This document shows positions 49,898 to 61,285 of a stretch of 64,000 nucleotides of DNA, piece after piece. The position numbers and the translations under genes were made by a program. Source of the stretch: Rhodeus uyekii (Eukaryota > Chordata > Actinopteri > Cypriniformes > Acheilognathidae); NCBI GenBank assembly GCA_037043235.1, contig JAWRVZ010000056.1, forward strand, positions 248,001 through 312,000. Direction: 5' to 3'. How positions within the stretch are numbered: the stretch's first letter is position 1; every line of letters starts with the position of its first letter. The notes beneath the pieces were generated by a model, which was not told where the DNA came from, made no database searches, and saw nothing but the letters and a program-made list of their open reading frames with translations.

Positions 49898-50579
49898 GAA
49901 AAGGAGTAAATTGAGTGGAATTCCCAACGCTCCTGTGGATTTTGATTTGCATGTTGGAAAAGCACAACATTCAAGACAATATAAAAATCGTTCTCTTTAA
50001 CTTTTTTATTGTTTTATTCCTCAAGAACAGGCCAGAATAGAACAAAAGGCATTATGGGTACTTTTATTATTATTTCAAGTGTTGCTTTTCATCTGTGGCT
50101 CCGTCTATGTTAAGAAGGAAGTTACTGTGTTAAGAAGGAAGAGGAGTTTTTTGCACTGATTTGAATTAGCAGGATAAAAATAGACTGCTTAAGAGGGCTC
50201 TGCAGAGTTCAGTCTCTGTTTGAACGTAATCTACAGAAACCTGAGAGACGAGTCACTACCTACCATCACAGCAATTATTTTTTAACACAAACAACTTACT
50301 TTTAGATTAATCTAGTGCCTCCACCGACGTCCACAAATGTTCAGTTATACATTTTCCGGTACTGCATCTGTAAGCAGTAGGACAGTAGTTGTCATTGCTG
50401 TTTTCAGTTGGCATTTGGTGTTATATTTGTTATTTGGTGGTTCTTCACTCGTTTAGCCATGGAATCCTCATTTTTCCATGGTCACACAAAGCCACAGCCA
50501 ACATTTTTAGGAATATTAACAAAACAAATGTATTACTCAAAAATGATTGGCATGCACACAAGTACCTCTGTGACAACTG
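49898..50579. other. AT-rich unique sequence
   Basis: No feature was recognised between the poly-A tract and the LINE fragment. Confidence 0.35.
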
Positions 50580-50895
50580 AATGCCCATACCACAAGTCAG
50601 ACAGATCTATAAAACTGTCATATGCTCAGTTGCTTTTTACGGCTCTGAGTGCTGGTCAGTCACCATCAAACATGAGCAGGCCCTCCACATTATGGAGATG
50701 AAGATGCTCAGCTGGTCGACCGTGTCATGTACAAAGATGTCTGAAGGTGCATGGATGTGACACCCATAGATGATAAGATGCTCAAAGTCCAATTCCGCTC
50801 ATATGGCCTCGTCACTAACAGCGAAAATGGCCGTGTTAACAATGACCATGCGGTCGGGCAAAGAAGCAGTGGCTCGATCGCCTGGTAGAGGACAA
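50580..50895 (+). pseudogene. LINE reverse transcriptase C-terminal fragment
   Basis: From 50629 the frame reads VAFYGSECWSVTIKHEQALH, then IMEMKMLSW, to a stop at about 50761. YGSECW followed by a METKMLRW-like word is the usual C-terminal signature of one LINE group. A second stretch near 50765-50815 (IDDKMLKVQFRSYG) matches the next conserved block. It is a different family from the LINE tail at 885-1499. Short, with stops. Confidence 0.75.
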
Positions 50896-52599
50896 GGTAA
50901 TGATCATAAAATTGTATTCTGGAAATGTGTTACCATCTTAAATACACAGTACTAACATGAACTGGAAACTGATCCTGATTAATTGAATGAACGTGTATGC
51001 GAATGTCAAAGGAACCTCAAATATAAAGCCAACGTCACTGCGCTCATGCAGTTCCTTCCCAGCTAACACACAATGTACCAGTTACCTAATGTATTGGAAG
51101 TATTTGGTAGTTCCAATGTAACTATGAAGTTGAATGCTTGTGATTTTCGTTTGCTCTGCACTGCAAGCACAGTATAACATTTGACAGGACAAGAACGTTT
51201 TTTTCTGAGGTATGAGACTTATTTTGCTATGAAAACTAACACTAGAATAATGACATTGACATTTCATCTGACAGCAGAAACTGAATCAGGACAACATAGC
51301 TTTTACACATGCCTTTCAAAATAAAAGTCATCAGAATCAGAATTTTCATAAGAAAAAACAAACATGTACAAATGAAAATTTACACTCCATTAACATGCAT
51401 CTTTTCTAAAAGTTCACGCTCCAAATGTAACTGTCATAGAGACTTGCTGGCTTCATTTTAACATCACTTTGCCTCGATCTACACATGTACCAACACCCTC
51501 ACTTGCATTCACACATATTCCCATTAGTATAGCAAGTGACAAGACATGCTCAAGGTAGTAATTCAGTAATGCTCAATGTCTTTTTCTTTGCATTTAATCA
51601 GCAAACAAGGACTAGATTAGCTGTCTCTGGGTCGGTTACCCTCTCAATAAGACTTTTTGCCTGCAGAACCCTGTAAATATATCTGAGCAGCCTTACTAAG
51701 CAGGTTTTCCACCTCTCGCTCTGTTCGTCTTCCTTTTTAATGGGCTCCATTACTCCCCTGAGGCTCAATTTCACCCTTTGAGACTTCATTGGGTTCTTTG
51801 ATTAGAGGAGGGATAGTAAGACCTTCACTGACACCATTAAATCTGACACAGTTTAGATCCCTCTCGAGCGTGAGTGAATTTGGGTGTGATGGGCATTCGC
51901 AGGGCACCACACAGACATGCAACCTGCTGGTGCTGATCTTCTTTCTTTTCTACCGAGTAATAGAGAGAAAAAAACTGATTGACTGGTTGTTCAGGAAGCA
52001 CAAGGATAGCAATTGTTTTATGAACATTTCCAAAATACTAAAGACATTTTATGAATATAGTAGAATAATATACTTGATGAAATAATGTTTCAAGTTATTG
52101 GATATCTGTGTTGCAGCTGAGAAAAACCTTAATGATGATAATAATAAAAATAATAAGAATTTAATATTGGTAATAATAGTATGTTTTATTTTTTATTGAC
52201 ATTGTACTAAAATGAAAAACATTAACGTGTCACAAACTTTGTGAAATATTGTTTCAAGTTCATGTTGTCCCTATGTTGCAGTCAAACAAAAACTTTTAGA
52301 GCTATTTTATATACTAAAAATTATAAAAATAAAGAAAAAAATATGAAAAAACATATCCAACTTTTTAAATGTTACACAAATTTGAACTTTATGTCATAGA
52401 GTTCATATCTTTAACTGTGCATCTATTTAACATCTATCTTTAACTTTAATCAAGAAAAAAATTATAATCATTATCATTTTATCTTTTAAGCCCCATTTTA
52501 AATAGTGCATATTGTAACAAAACAAATATTTTATGACATGCATATACAACTGATTTTTGCTATATGCAATCTATAAACTGCCTTTTCATTTAGTTTTGG
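50896..52599. other. AT-rich unique sequence
   Basis: No recognised feature, apart from an ATA/ATG-rich stretch near 52130-52180. Confidence 0.35.
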
Positions 52600-52740
52600 C
52601 TACTTCTTGATCATGTCTATTTCTGGAACTATACTGGGACATCAGGACCCACACAGACCACAGGATTAGCACCCCCTGCTGGCTTCACTAACACCTCTTC
52701 CAACACCAACTTGCTTTTACTCAGGAGGTAGACAGGGTGA
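52600..52740 (-). mobile_element. SINE3 fragment (body)
   Basis: On the minus strand it contains AGGTGTTAGTGAAGCCAGCA, GGGGGTGCTAATCCTGTGGT and GTGTGGGTCCTGATGTCCCA, which match the body of the SINE3 at 13930-14200. The 5S-like head is heavily decayed and the tail is absent. Confidence 0.7.
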
Positions 52741-52928
52741 TATGGCTGCTGATATGGCAGAAAATGGCAAAAATACAGTGAACATTATATAAAAACCATG
52801 CTGGTGCTGCAGACATCTGCAATTAACTAACATTAACACAAACTTGCCTGAAATTAATCCAAGAGGGGAACACGACTGTTTTCCTTACCTTTCTCACCAA
52901 GGATGACTAGTTGGCTTGTAAAACATAA

Positions 52929-53112
52929 GGTAATTTATTTTGATATTCTACTGTCTATGAGTAACTTGCAACTTCATGTCAACTTATTCTGCTAATCCGA
53001 ACCCTAACAGTCTACTCCAGTCTACTAATACTGTAATGAGAGTACGTAGTTGACATGTAGTTGCAAAATTACTTAGAATGTCTGAAGTGGACCATCAAAA
53101 TGAAGTGTAACC
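52929..53112. mobile_element. Palindromic-ended MITE, family A, copy 2
   Basis: It starts GGTAATTTATTTTGATATTC and ends GACCATCAAAATGAAGTGTAACC in split form, inverse to each other. The internal plan is the same as at 2212-2405, including AGTCTACTAATACT and GTAGTTGACATGTAGTTGC. Confidence 0.75.
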
Positions 53113-53499
53113 GAGCATCTTGTCCTTCTAAAATCCATTCGTAACCAGATATCATCTGGTTCTACTGAATTTGGTCAACAAAACCATGCAGCTCCGAAAT
53201 GATGTTTTGCAACCAAATACATTCTAAGTAAAAGTACTTGCTTTAATGCTTTTTAGACTTTATGCTTCATGCTTTTTAGTTTAATGTTAATGGCGTGATA
53301 ATGTTGAGGCAGTTATGTAGGCTGTTTTTCACACCTGCATATTGAATTAATGTGGGCGCAGTGTGAAGCACGGTTTCTCCTGTACAGATGTTCTTTACCC
53401 ACAGTCACCATAGCAACATGACGGATACCCGCCCCCATCCCTGCCACTCAGTGTATCACCTTAGCCATTAACTCAGAACAATGCCTTCACACTACAGAG

Positions 53500-53540
<41 letters not shown>

Positions 53541-55616
53541 CTGTGTCACATACTCAAGCAAGCAGTGACCGAGTGAGCCGAGTGACTGACTGAGCTCCGT
53601 TTTTTTTTTTTGAGAATCAGAATAGTGGAAGTAATGACCACACAAGTCCTCTACTGACTGTACTGGCCGGCATATCTGTCCCAGATTACTCAGTGCACTT
53701 ACTTTGGTGTTGTACGGCAATGTTGTGTTTTAACCAACTATCTGGTTATGACGGAAGTACCTGAAGGGCATCTTTATCTGAAAATTCCTCATAAACTTTG
53801 GAAGTGCCTATATATGCTAAATGCAATTAGCAGATTTGGTTGTTATGAGCTATTATTTGTAACTCCGCCCACCATTGCTCTCCATGGAAGAATTAGCACA
53901 TATGGGCACATAAGCTACTTTTACTTTTCCAGGCTGGGCCAGATTGACATGGAATGAGACAGTTAAGCATCAAGAATGGTTTGGACTGACAGTGGAAAAG
54001 TGGCAATGGATACCTACTTACAAATACTGTAAAGTGTATTTAAAGAATGTCCCCTATATAAATAAGCAGAACATTGTACCATACAATCCTAAACTGTCAA
54101 AATGATAGGGACTATCAAAATCAGCAGAAAGCCAATCAAAGCCTGTTTTAAGATCAAAAACACACTTATTAGTATCCTTGGCATTTTCGTGGGTTTAATT
54201 AAGGCCCTAATACCACCAACATTCCTCACTTTCTTTTCAACTTTAGGGACCAATTATAAAATATAGTTTACCCTGAGGAGACCCATTTAAACATGAAGGA
54301 ATATATTTTGTCTATGTAACTACTAATACCTATGAGGCAAGAACTCATAATTCTTGAGATATAGTATTATACCTCGTATTAAACCTTAAATATGTTTTTG
54401 GGTCTGGAAATAATGAATACTTCGGGGGGCAGAAAAAAAAGATTACTTTTTTTCAAGAATTCATAATAAATATCTTACAAACAGCATTTTTGGTCATCAA
54501 AAAGTCGTTGCAGCAACAGACTAATCTGATTTGACACAAAATTACCCATGTATCATCATTTGCAATGGCGTAAACAAGATATTTATATAACTACTAATAT
54601 CCAATTTCTTTTTCTTCACAATTTTCTCCAGTGAATACAAAGACTCATTTCCAGTGTTCTTTTATTTTGTCGTAGACGGTTCAATTTTTTTGCTTTTTAT
54701 TTTTACTGTATTTTACAAACGCCACTTTTTTCACAGTCTAATCTGCAATTGCTATGGCAAAGTATTTGATAAAAAAAGGGGTGGAGGAGGGGTGGCGTGA
54801 CGATTGCTTCCTATCATCAAAAACACTGTCTTGTCAATTAAATGACAATATATAATCTGTTTTCACTTTGTGTTTCAAAGCAAAACAGCAGACAGGAAGA
54901 CACAAGAGCTGACTGTTACTAATACAGCAACGTTTAAGGACCACCTGAAAATTACTTTTGTGTAGATAAGACACTAAAATTACATTGAAATCCTGGAATA
55001 TTGCTTTAATATTTTGTGCAGCAAGTATAGTCCTGAAAAGAGGAAAGGAAAGATTATTTTACAGGAAGATTAGAGTCTTGCTATTATGAACTTTCAGGTA
55101 TTATTCTCTCTTTATGGCACAGCATATGGCAGGAAAAATATGCTTTCATATTGTATAATTCATAAGAATGTTAATTTATTCCCAGCAACCTCTGACTGTA
55201 ATCTGAGCCTCGTTCAAAACCAAATTCATAATAAGATGGCGAGCAAGGGTGATAAAATAGCAGGGGTCACTAATTCAAAAACCCAGCAAACCTCGAAACA
55301 ACTGCTGAGCTCCATCTCCTCAGCAGTGTACATTAATGAAGATAATCTTCACTGCTCTACATCTCTGAGTCTGTGGTGATCTATGGCCAAGAGTGGAATT
55401 CATGCCTTCTCAACTTATTCAGCATCTTAAATACAGCTGAAGCACTGCCATAGGATTTAATTATAAGTGTAAAATCATAGAAGTCTGCCCAAGAGTAAAA
55501 TTACTCCATAATCAGGGGAATGACAACTAGAATCACTACGTCTAGGAAAGGCTTTAGGTCATAATGTCAGCATCGAATTTGTCCAAACAAATAAAGAGAA
55601 AAAAAAGATGTATTTA
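53113..55616. other. Unique sequence with one (CA)n tract
   Basis: A (CA)n array lies at 53505-53536. No transposon or gene was recognised in the remainder, including 54100-54850. Confidence 0.4.
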
Positions 55617-56292
55617 GGTAACACTTTATTTTAGTGTCCTTGTGTCACATTTAGGCTTGGTGTTGGTTTAGTGTTCACCTTGTTTTGAAGTTAGTTCATT
55701 ATTCCCCTGTCCTCTGCCCCTTCTGTTTGCATGGTTTTTGATTAATTTAGTTCTGTTCATGTGTGTCTTGTTAATTAGTCTTATTAGTCCCTCAGTTTGA
55801 TGTGCATATACGTCTTGTCTAGTTGTCTGATCGCATGATATCCAGTTGTCCTGCTCTCAGTTTGAAAGTTCTCGCACCATAGTGTTTTGCTTGCTAAGCT
55901 TGTTTTAACAAAACGAATGGTGCACTTAAATCCTGTTTCATCCTTGATTGCAGTTGGCAGTTGTGACAGATCAACAGACCTCGGGTGTCCAGACCCCTCC
56001 AAAGTCCATTAGCTCATCCTCTGAGCAGGATTTGAAATGGCCAACTTGCAGAAACTCCACCACATAATCTTCAGAACTATGACAGACAGAGTAGAAAACA
56101 AGGTGAACACTAACTCACCACCAAACTGTGACACCTTGTTACTTATGTAACATGAACTTAGCAACTAAACCTAAAACAAACCATAATCCTTACCTTACTT
56201 TATAGTACGTACAGTACATATTGTTACCTGGTATAGTGCAGTACATGCATGTGAAATTGCACTGTAACAAGGGCACAAAATAAAGTACAACC
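55617..56292. mobile_element. Palindromic-ended MITE, family B, carrying a nested insertion
   Basis: The left end GGTAACACTTTATTTTAGTG and the right end (inverted) GGTTGTACTTTATTTTGTGC are a matching pair. The next bases (TCCTTGTTAC and CCCTTGTTAC) also agree once the insert at 55643-56133 is removed. The internal text AACCTAAAACAAACCATAAT is typical of this common fish MITE family. Confidence 0.8.
55643..56133. mobile_element. 491-bp insertion with TG...CA ends, ~40-bp inverted termini and 5-bp TSD
   Basis: The left end is TGTCACATTTAGGCTTGGTG and the right end, inverted, TGTCACAGTTTGGTGGTGAG. Both continue with TTTAGTGTTCACCTTGTTTT or close to it. The flanks are CCTTG at 55638-55642 and 56134-56138, a perfect 5-bp duplication. 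TG...CA ends and a 5-bp duplication suit a solo LTR, while long inverted termini suit a DNA transposon. No coding motif was found. Confidence 0.75.
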
Positions 56293-56349
56293 TATAGTTA
56301 AACTTAATCTGTTTAAAACAAACCAACACCAAAAATAAATAAACAAACA

Positions 56350-56377
56350 ACACACACACACACACACACACACACAC
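56350..56377. repeat. (CA)n microsatellite
   Basis: A CA run followed directly by GCGTGTGTG, giving a small inverted symmetry. Confidence 0.95.
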
Positions 56378-56998
56378 GCGTGTGTGAGTGATTTATTCCT
56401 TTAACTATCATATTTGTTTTACAAAAAGATGATGATGCCAAAAAAACAACTGATGTCATTGTAACATTCAATGTTGAATGTTTAATGATGTATTACACAC
56501 CATAACAGTATAACATCGAACTATAAAATATACCTTTTTTCCCCCAGATGAAAATACACATATTCAAAAGACTGTAGTGTGAGTAAAACTGATAGGAAAA
56601 TCCTCCACAAAATGCTTTTAAGTGTGATTTAAAAGGTGTAATGTGAATCTAGGGAACCTTGTGTTCTTTCTACAAACATGACTCCTTTCAGGTAGTTTCT
56701 GTCAGAGAGTGGAGAATGATTTTCCTGTTTCCACATTTCTGAATCTGTCTTTCTGCTCTACACAACTGAGTGCTTTAGCTTTTCATCAGAGTGCTTGTTC
56801 ATTGCTGTAATTTATCTACTTCCAAATCCTAAAAGTACCACTGGATCTTAAAAGATACATTCAAGTCTATTTTGGATGTGTCTGGCATTCCCTTTTCTGG
56901 TTTTGTCAGTGGTCTTGGCCTTTTTATTGAATACAATAGTCAAAATCACTATTTTTCTGCCATATTCAGCTGAAAACCCATCTCTTCCGTTAAAACCT

Positions 56999-57034
<36 letters not shown>

Positions 57035-57210
57035 TGTCTATGTTTTCTTTATCCTTTCAGTCTCTCTTTTTTTCCAGGCTTATACTACTTGAAACAATGT
57101 CTGAAAGTTTGGATTGTGAGCACTCTTGCATACTTTTGTCTATTCTGTATGAATAAAATTGGATAAAATTGTCTGAAAAATGAATATAACTGTAAATATA
57201 ATCACAATCA
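56378..57210. other. AT-rich unique sequence with a (CA)n tract
   Basis: A (CA)n array lies at 57002-57031. No gene or transposon was seen. Confidence 0.4.
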
Positions 57211-57465
57211 GTAACGTTTTAGTTCAGGGTCCAAATTCTCACTAGTTTCTTGTTAGCATGCATCTTACTAGGATACTGGCTGTTTATTGCCTTAATTTTT
57301 ATTATCATATTCTATTTCCCTAATCCTTCTGTATACCTACGTTTAACAATTACAGTGTAATTAAGTTTTAATGAGCAGTAATTAGGAGTTTATTGGGTCA
57401 AAGCTCATAGTTAATAGTTAGTAAATAGTTAATAGGTAGTGAATCTGTGGTCTTTCCTTAAATTT
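57211..57465. mobile_element. MITE family C, copy 1
   Basis: It shares the words TTGTTAGCATGCATCTTACT, GGATACTGGCTGTTTATT and GCAGTAATTAGGAGTTTATT with the copy at 57584-57888. The left end is GTAACGTTTTAGTTCAGGGTCC. The right end is decayed. Confidence 0.75.
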
Positions 57466-57583
57466 GATACTTTTGATACCTGGGAAATAACATCCTTTTG
57501 ATGCTATTCACAGCGTGGTAGGAAAACAAGTAAATAAAAGAAAGCTATTTTTAGTGACAACTATAACAACAAAGATAAAAAAA

Positions 57584-57888
57584 GGTAAAACTTTAGGTCA
57601 GGGTCCAATTCACGCTAGTAACTATTTATTAGCTTAGTAACTATTTATTAGTTGTTTATTAGCATGCATATTACTAGGATATTGGCTGTTTATTAATACT
57701 TATAATGCTTGTATTAATACCTTATTCTGCATAATTCAGGGACACATTCTACATTCCTAATGCTCTATTATCTACCCACTACCTAAACTTAACTACCTTA
57801 TGAACTGTTAATAAACAGTAATTAGGAGTTTATTGAGTCAAAAGTTAATAGTTCATAGTGAGAATTGAATGCTAATCTAAAGTGTAAC
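57584..57888. mobile_element. MITE family C, copy 2
   Basis: The left end GGTAAAACTTTAGGTCAGGG and the inverted right end GGTTACACTTTAGATTAGCA are complementary. It lies in the same orientation as copy 1, 120 bp away. This is a widespread fish non-autonomous element. Confidence 0.8.
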
Positions 57889-58189
57889 CCAAGAATATTA
57901 CCATGTTTTATGAGAATCTTAAAATGTATCAATTGAATATATATCATTTTATATATTTGTTAGCTATTTTGCTCATATCAAGCTTGCCCCTACTGAGCAG
58001 CATGTTATTTAACTTTGCCTCTAGCTATTCATGTACAATTTATGTTGTTTTAGCTATTGTGGCAAAATTAAAGTGACAGTTACAGTTATAATATGCACTT
58101 AAATTAGATACTCTCAGCTTTAATTTGGAGCAAATTGGAGGAAGGGTTAATACATCTCAGATCTTCAGAGTAGCCGCCATGAGTAGCCC
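57889..58189. other. AT-rich unique sequence
   Basis: No feature was seen. Confidence 0.4.
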
Positions 58190-58588
58190 ACAGCACCAGA
58201 CTCACAGTCACAGTCACTCCTCCCACTCGTTCCCAATCACCGGAATTCTGATCACCTGTCTTCATTCAGCCTGCACTATATCTTCAGCCCTCACTCTGCA
58301 CTCAGTTTCTGGTCTCGTCGAATGCTACCAAGACTTCCATAAGAATCTCTGTATCTAAGACTAACCCTGTTTCAACCTCTTCCGTGTCAACCTGCAACCA
58401 AAATTTTTCTCCACTGTCTGCCAAGTGTTTCTATGTCATCTTCAGATCACCAGCTTTCCTCAATCCTTCCACTGATCATTCACCTGCACTCCACTGCCAT
58501 TGCACTGTTCGCCAGTTGTCTGCCTTGTCTTGCATTTAATAAACCATCGTTGTACTCACGTCTGTGTTCTGCCTATTCATCCATGACA
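58190..58588 (+). mobile_element. Gypsy-type LTR attached to a gag remnant
   Basis: Pyrimidine-rich sequence holds a polyadenylation signal in CATTTAATAAACCATCG (about 58533-58549). It ends GTGTTCTGCCTATTCATCCA TGACA, the terminal style of the other LTRs here. The 5' boundary is unclear. The retained internal sequence follows directly. Confidence 0.65.
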
Positions 58589-58605
58589 GAAGACCAGAAC
58601 AGAAT

Positions 58606-59150
58606 GCAAGCCAAGACGGAGGCTGGCGATCCATCTCCACCAACCTGCTCACAGAACTCACACAGGCCCTCCACCATATTTTTCAACTGACCATGTCTTC
58701 ACAATCTGCCTCAGCCAATCCCATGGCCTGATCAGTGCCCTTTTCTGATGAGGCGGAGGAATGCCACGGGTTTCTTTTCTAGTGTTGACCATATTTTGAG
58801 ATGCAATCACGATTTTTTGAATCTGAACGATTGCTTTTAAGATCTCCCTTTTGTCCGGACGCACCCTCCCATGGGCCAGAGCTATCTGGGAAGCCGATGG
58901 CCCAGTAACGTAAATAATTTCAGCCTTCGTCAGCCACTACCGGGAAGTGTTCGGACAGTTTGCGAGTTCAATATCCACGCATGATCAACTCTTCCGTCTG
59001 CACCAAGGTAACCAATCCATTAATTACTATTCATTGCAGTTCAGGACTCTTGCCGCTGCTAGTGGATAGAACGAGACAACATTACTCACCACTTACCAAG
59101 GTTTTTTAGTACAGTTCTAGTGTCATGGATGACACTAAACGTTTGAGTGG
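58606..59150 (+). pseudogene. Gypsy-type gag remnant
   Basis: The short frame to 58690 resembles the start of a fish Gypsy gag. Further downstream, after stops and frame changes, 58917-59066 is open and reads as a recognisable gag segment (FVSHYREVFGQ, then LQFRTLAAASG). The order and spacing follow the family. Protease, reverse transcriptase, integrase and the 3' LTR are all absent. It is a defective fragment; the gag assignment is from motif recognition. Confidence 0.7.
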
Positions 59151-59308
59151 TAAATATACCGTTAGGTCCATATACAGTATATATTTGGTCACAATTTTAA
59201 TAATTTTTTGCTCTGTGTGCCACCAGAATGCAACTGAAGTGCAGACTTTTAGCTTTAATTTAAGGGCAAGAGCAAAACTATAATGTAAAATGTTTTGGAA
59301 TGGCTACC

Positions 59309-59852
59309 TATCACGGATCAGGATGGGAGGACTCAAGGTGCAGGTAAGAAAAATATTTATTTTAAACAGAAATAAACAGAATTGCAAAACAAACTGCCCC
59401 GAGGGGGGAAACATATTGGATACAATGAACGAGAACACAAGAAATATCGGATGGAACGGGTACAGGCGGCAACGAGGAACATCCAGGAAAACAGACATCT
59501 CAGACGGGGAAACATTCAAGACAACGTATAGACAACGACACCACAAAGGACAGAGAATGCAAAGGGATTAAGTAGGCACATGAGGAAGGGTAGTGTTTAG
59601 AAACAGCCGGGAAACAATTACAATAACAAGGAGGGCAGATACACACTAACAAGACACGAAACCATAGCGAATGCGACTGTGCCTCGCCACGTGTTCACAT
59701 GAATGACGAGACAGCGTTCAGTTGGTAAACACTCAACTATGCGCGACAAGGACTACATGAAAACAAACAGACCAGGGACCCAGAGAAGCATGAGTTTCAG
59801 AGTTCTGTCACCAAGACACTAAGCGCCACACTGAAGTGACAGAACCCTGACA
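59309..59852 (-). mobile_element. Solo LTR, Gypsy type (~544 bp)
   Basis: Minus orientation, starting TGTCAGGGTTCTGTCACTTC. Near the 3' end are TTTAAAATAAATATTTTTC (polyadenylation signal), ACCTTGAGTCCTCCCATCC and a degenerate terminus GTGATA. Flanking 5-mers CTACC (59304-59308) and CAACC (59853-59857) agree at 4 of 5 positions. It belongs to the same subfamily as 42484-43191. The 80-93-codon frames inside are LTR sequence. Confidence 0.8.
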
Positions 59853-59884
59853 CAACCATTTTAATGCAGAGTTATCTACTTTGC

Positions 59885-59955
59885 CAGGCATTTATTGCAA
59901 CAGCCTACAAACAAAAGTTGTTTTTTTGTTTGTAGGCTGTTTTTGCAGTGTGCCT
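59885..59955. repeat. Long hairpin, 18-bp perfect stem
   Basis: AACAGCCTACAAACAAAA (59899-59916) pairs exactly with TTTTGTTTGTAGGCTGTT (59924-59941) across a 7-nt loop. With small bulges the pairing extends outward through TTGCAA/TTGCAG and AGGCA/TGCCT, giving a pre-miRNA-sized foldback of about 70 nt. It could equally be a tiny foldback MITE. Confidence 0.75.
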
Positions 59956-60107
59956 TTGGTCAGTGTCCGTCTTTTTTATGAAGTAATATCATAATACAGA
60001 TGGACAAAGACACAAAACAATGATGGTTTATTAAATGCAAGGCACAAGGCAGAGAGATTTTACATGATACTTGTGCTTGATGTTTTTAACCTAACAGTAT
60101 ATTTACC

Positions 60108-60111
<4 letters not shown>

Positions 60112-60167
<56 letters not shown>
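60112..60167. repeat. (AT)n microsatellite
   Basis: An uninterrupted AT run of about 56 bp, 137 bp upstream of the compact LTR element. Confidence 0.97.
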
Positions 60168-60168
<1 letters not shown>

Positions 60169-60304
60169 TGAAGATTAATGAAAAAAGTTACAAAAGTTTT
60201 CAACATTTTGAAAATAATAAGAAACATTTTTTCAGCAGCAAATTAATGTAATATAATGTGTATAATGTGACTGTTTATTTAAAATTAATATGTAATTAAT
60301 TAAT

Positions 60305-60622
60305 TGTGGCGAGCAGGGCGGGGTCGAGGGACCGTGAGAGCGTCACGAGAGCCGGTGGCGTGATTGAGAATGAGCGACACCTGCGAGCCATCGGTCTCTC
60401 TATTCTCACGGAGGAGCGGAGACTTAAAAGGAGGAGCGACGACAGTGAAAGGGAGAGAGGACCAGGCCTGGGACTTATGTTGTGTTTGTGTGGGCGGCGG
60501 TCGACCGCGAGGGGCCGCCGCCATTACTTTAGTTTTGGATTTATGTTTTATTTTATTATTAAAGTGTGTTAAATGTCTGCCGGTTCCCGCCTCCTTCCTC
60601 CCTGAACAAAGACATGGTTACA
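60305..60622 (+). repeat. 5' LTR of the compact element
   Basis: 318 bp. ACTTAAAAGGAGG near 60421 is a weak TATA-like box, and ATTAAA at 60558-60563 is a polyadenylation signal variant. The mid-LTR GC-rich inverted word GGCGGCGG...CCGCCGCC (60494-60522) could form a stem. Confidence 0.95.
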
Positions 60623-60623
60623 C

Positions 60624-60641
60624 TGGTGCCGAAACCCGGGA
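60624..60641 (+). promoter_or_regulatory. Primer-binding site, tRNA-Phe type
   Basis: TGGTGCCGAAACCCGGGA is complementary to the 18 nt at the 3' end of eukaryotic tRNA-Phe (ending GGCACCA). It starts one base after the 5' LTR, where minus-strand DNA synthesis would begin. Confidence 0.88.
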
Positions 60642-61285
60642 GGTTGGAGGGACACGCTGTCGGAGAGCCCTCGCTGCTGGGAGAACTCGCGGTGCTGTGA
60701 AGGTCGGGCAGCGCGAGAGGGTGAAAACCGCGAGCGTCTGCCCGAGGCGGTGGTGCTGGAGCGAGAGAGGATCGACTGGGACGGCGAGCTAGAGACCGCG
60801 CTCCTGGGACGAGGTGGGAGGCTGCCGTCTGCGAGGGAGCGGAGGAGTCGCCCCGTTTGCCAGCGCGCCGAAAGCCTGCTGCCGTCCGCCATGCTGGGGA
60901 GGAGCAGGAAACGGGGGACTCGCTGCCGGCTGCCCTCGAGAGGAGTCGTCGCCGGCCGCCAGGAGGCGGAGGAGCGCCAAGCCGTCCAGCGATCAGCGTC
61001 CGGTGCCACCGCATGGCGCCGCGAGGAAGTCTCTCGGTCAGTCGAGGACCGAGAGTCAGCGTGTCTGGGAACCGGACCAAGATTTTTTTTTTTTTTTTTT
61101 TTCCTCTCTCCCCTCTCTCGTCACTGTCGCTCCTCTTGTCTCCGTTTCCTTTTCCCTCGCCTCGTCTGTCCTTACCCCCAGGTACCGCGGCCGCCGTGAT
61201 CGGCCCCCCCCGGAGGAGGGGGGGGGGGGGGGAGTAGAGCGCAGTCTCGGGAGTACCCCCCGGCCTGCGAAGGGCGTTGGGGGTA

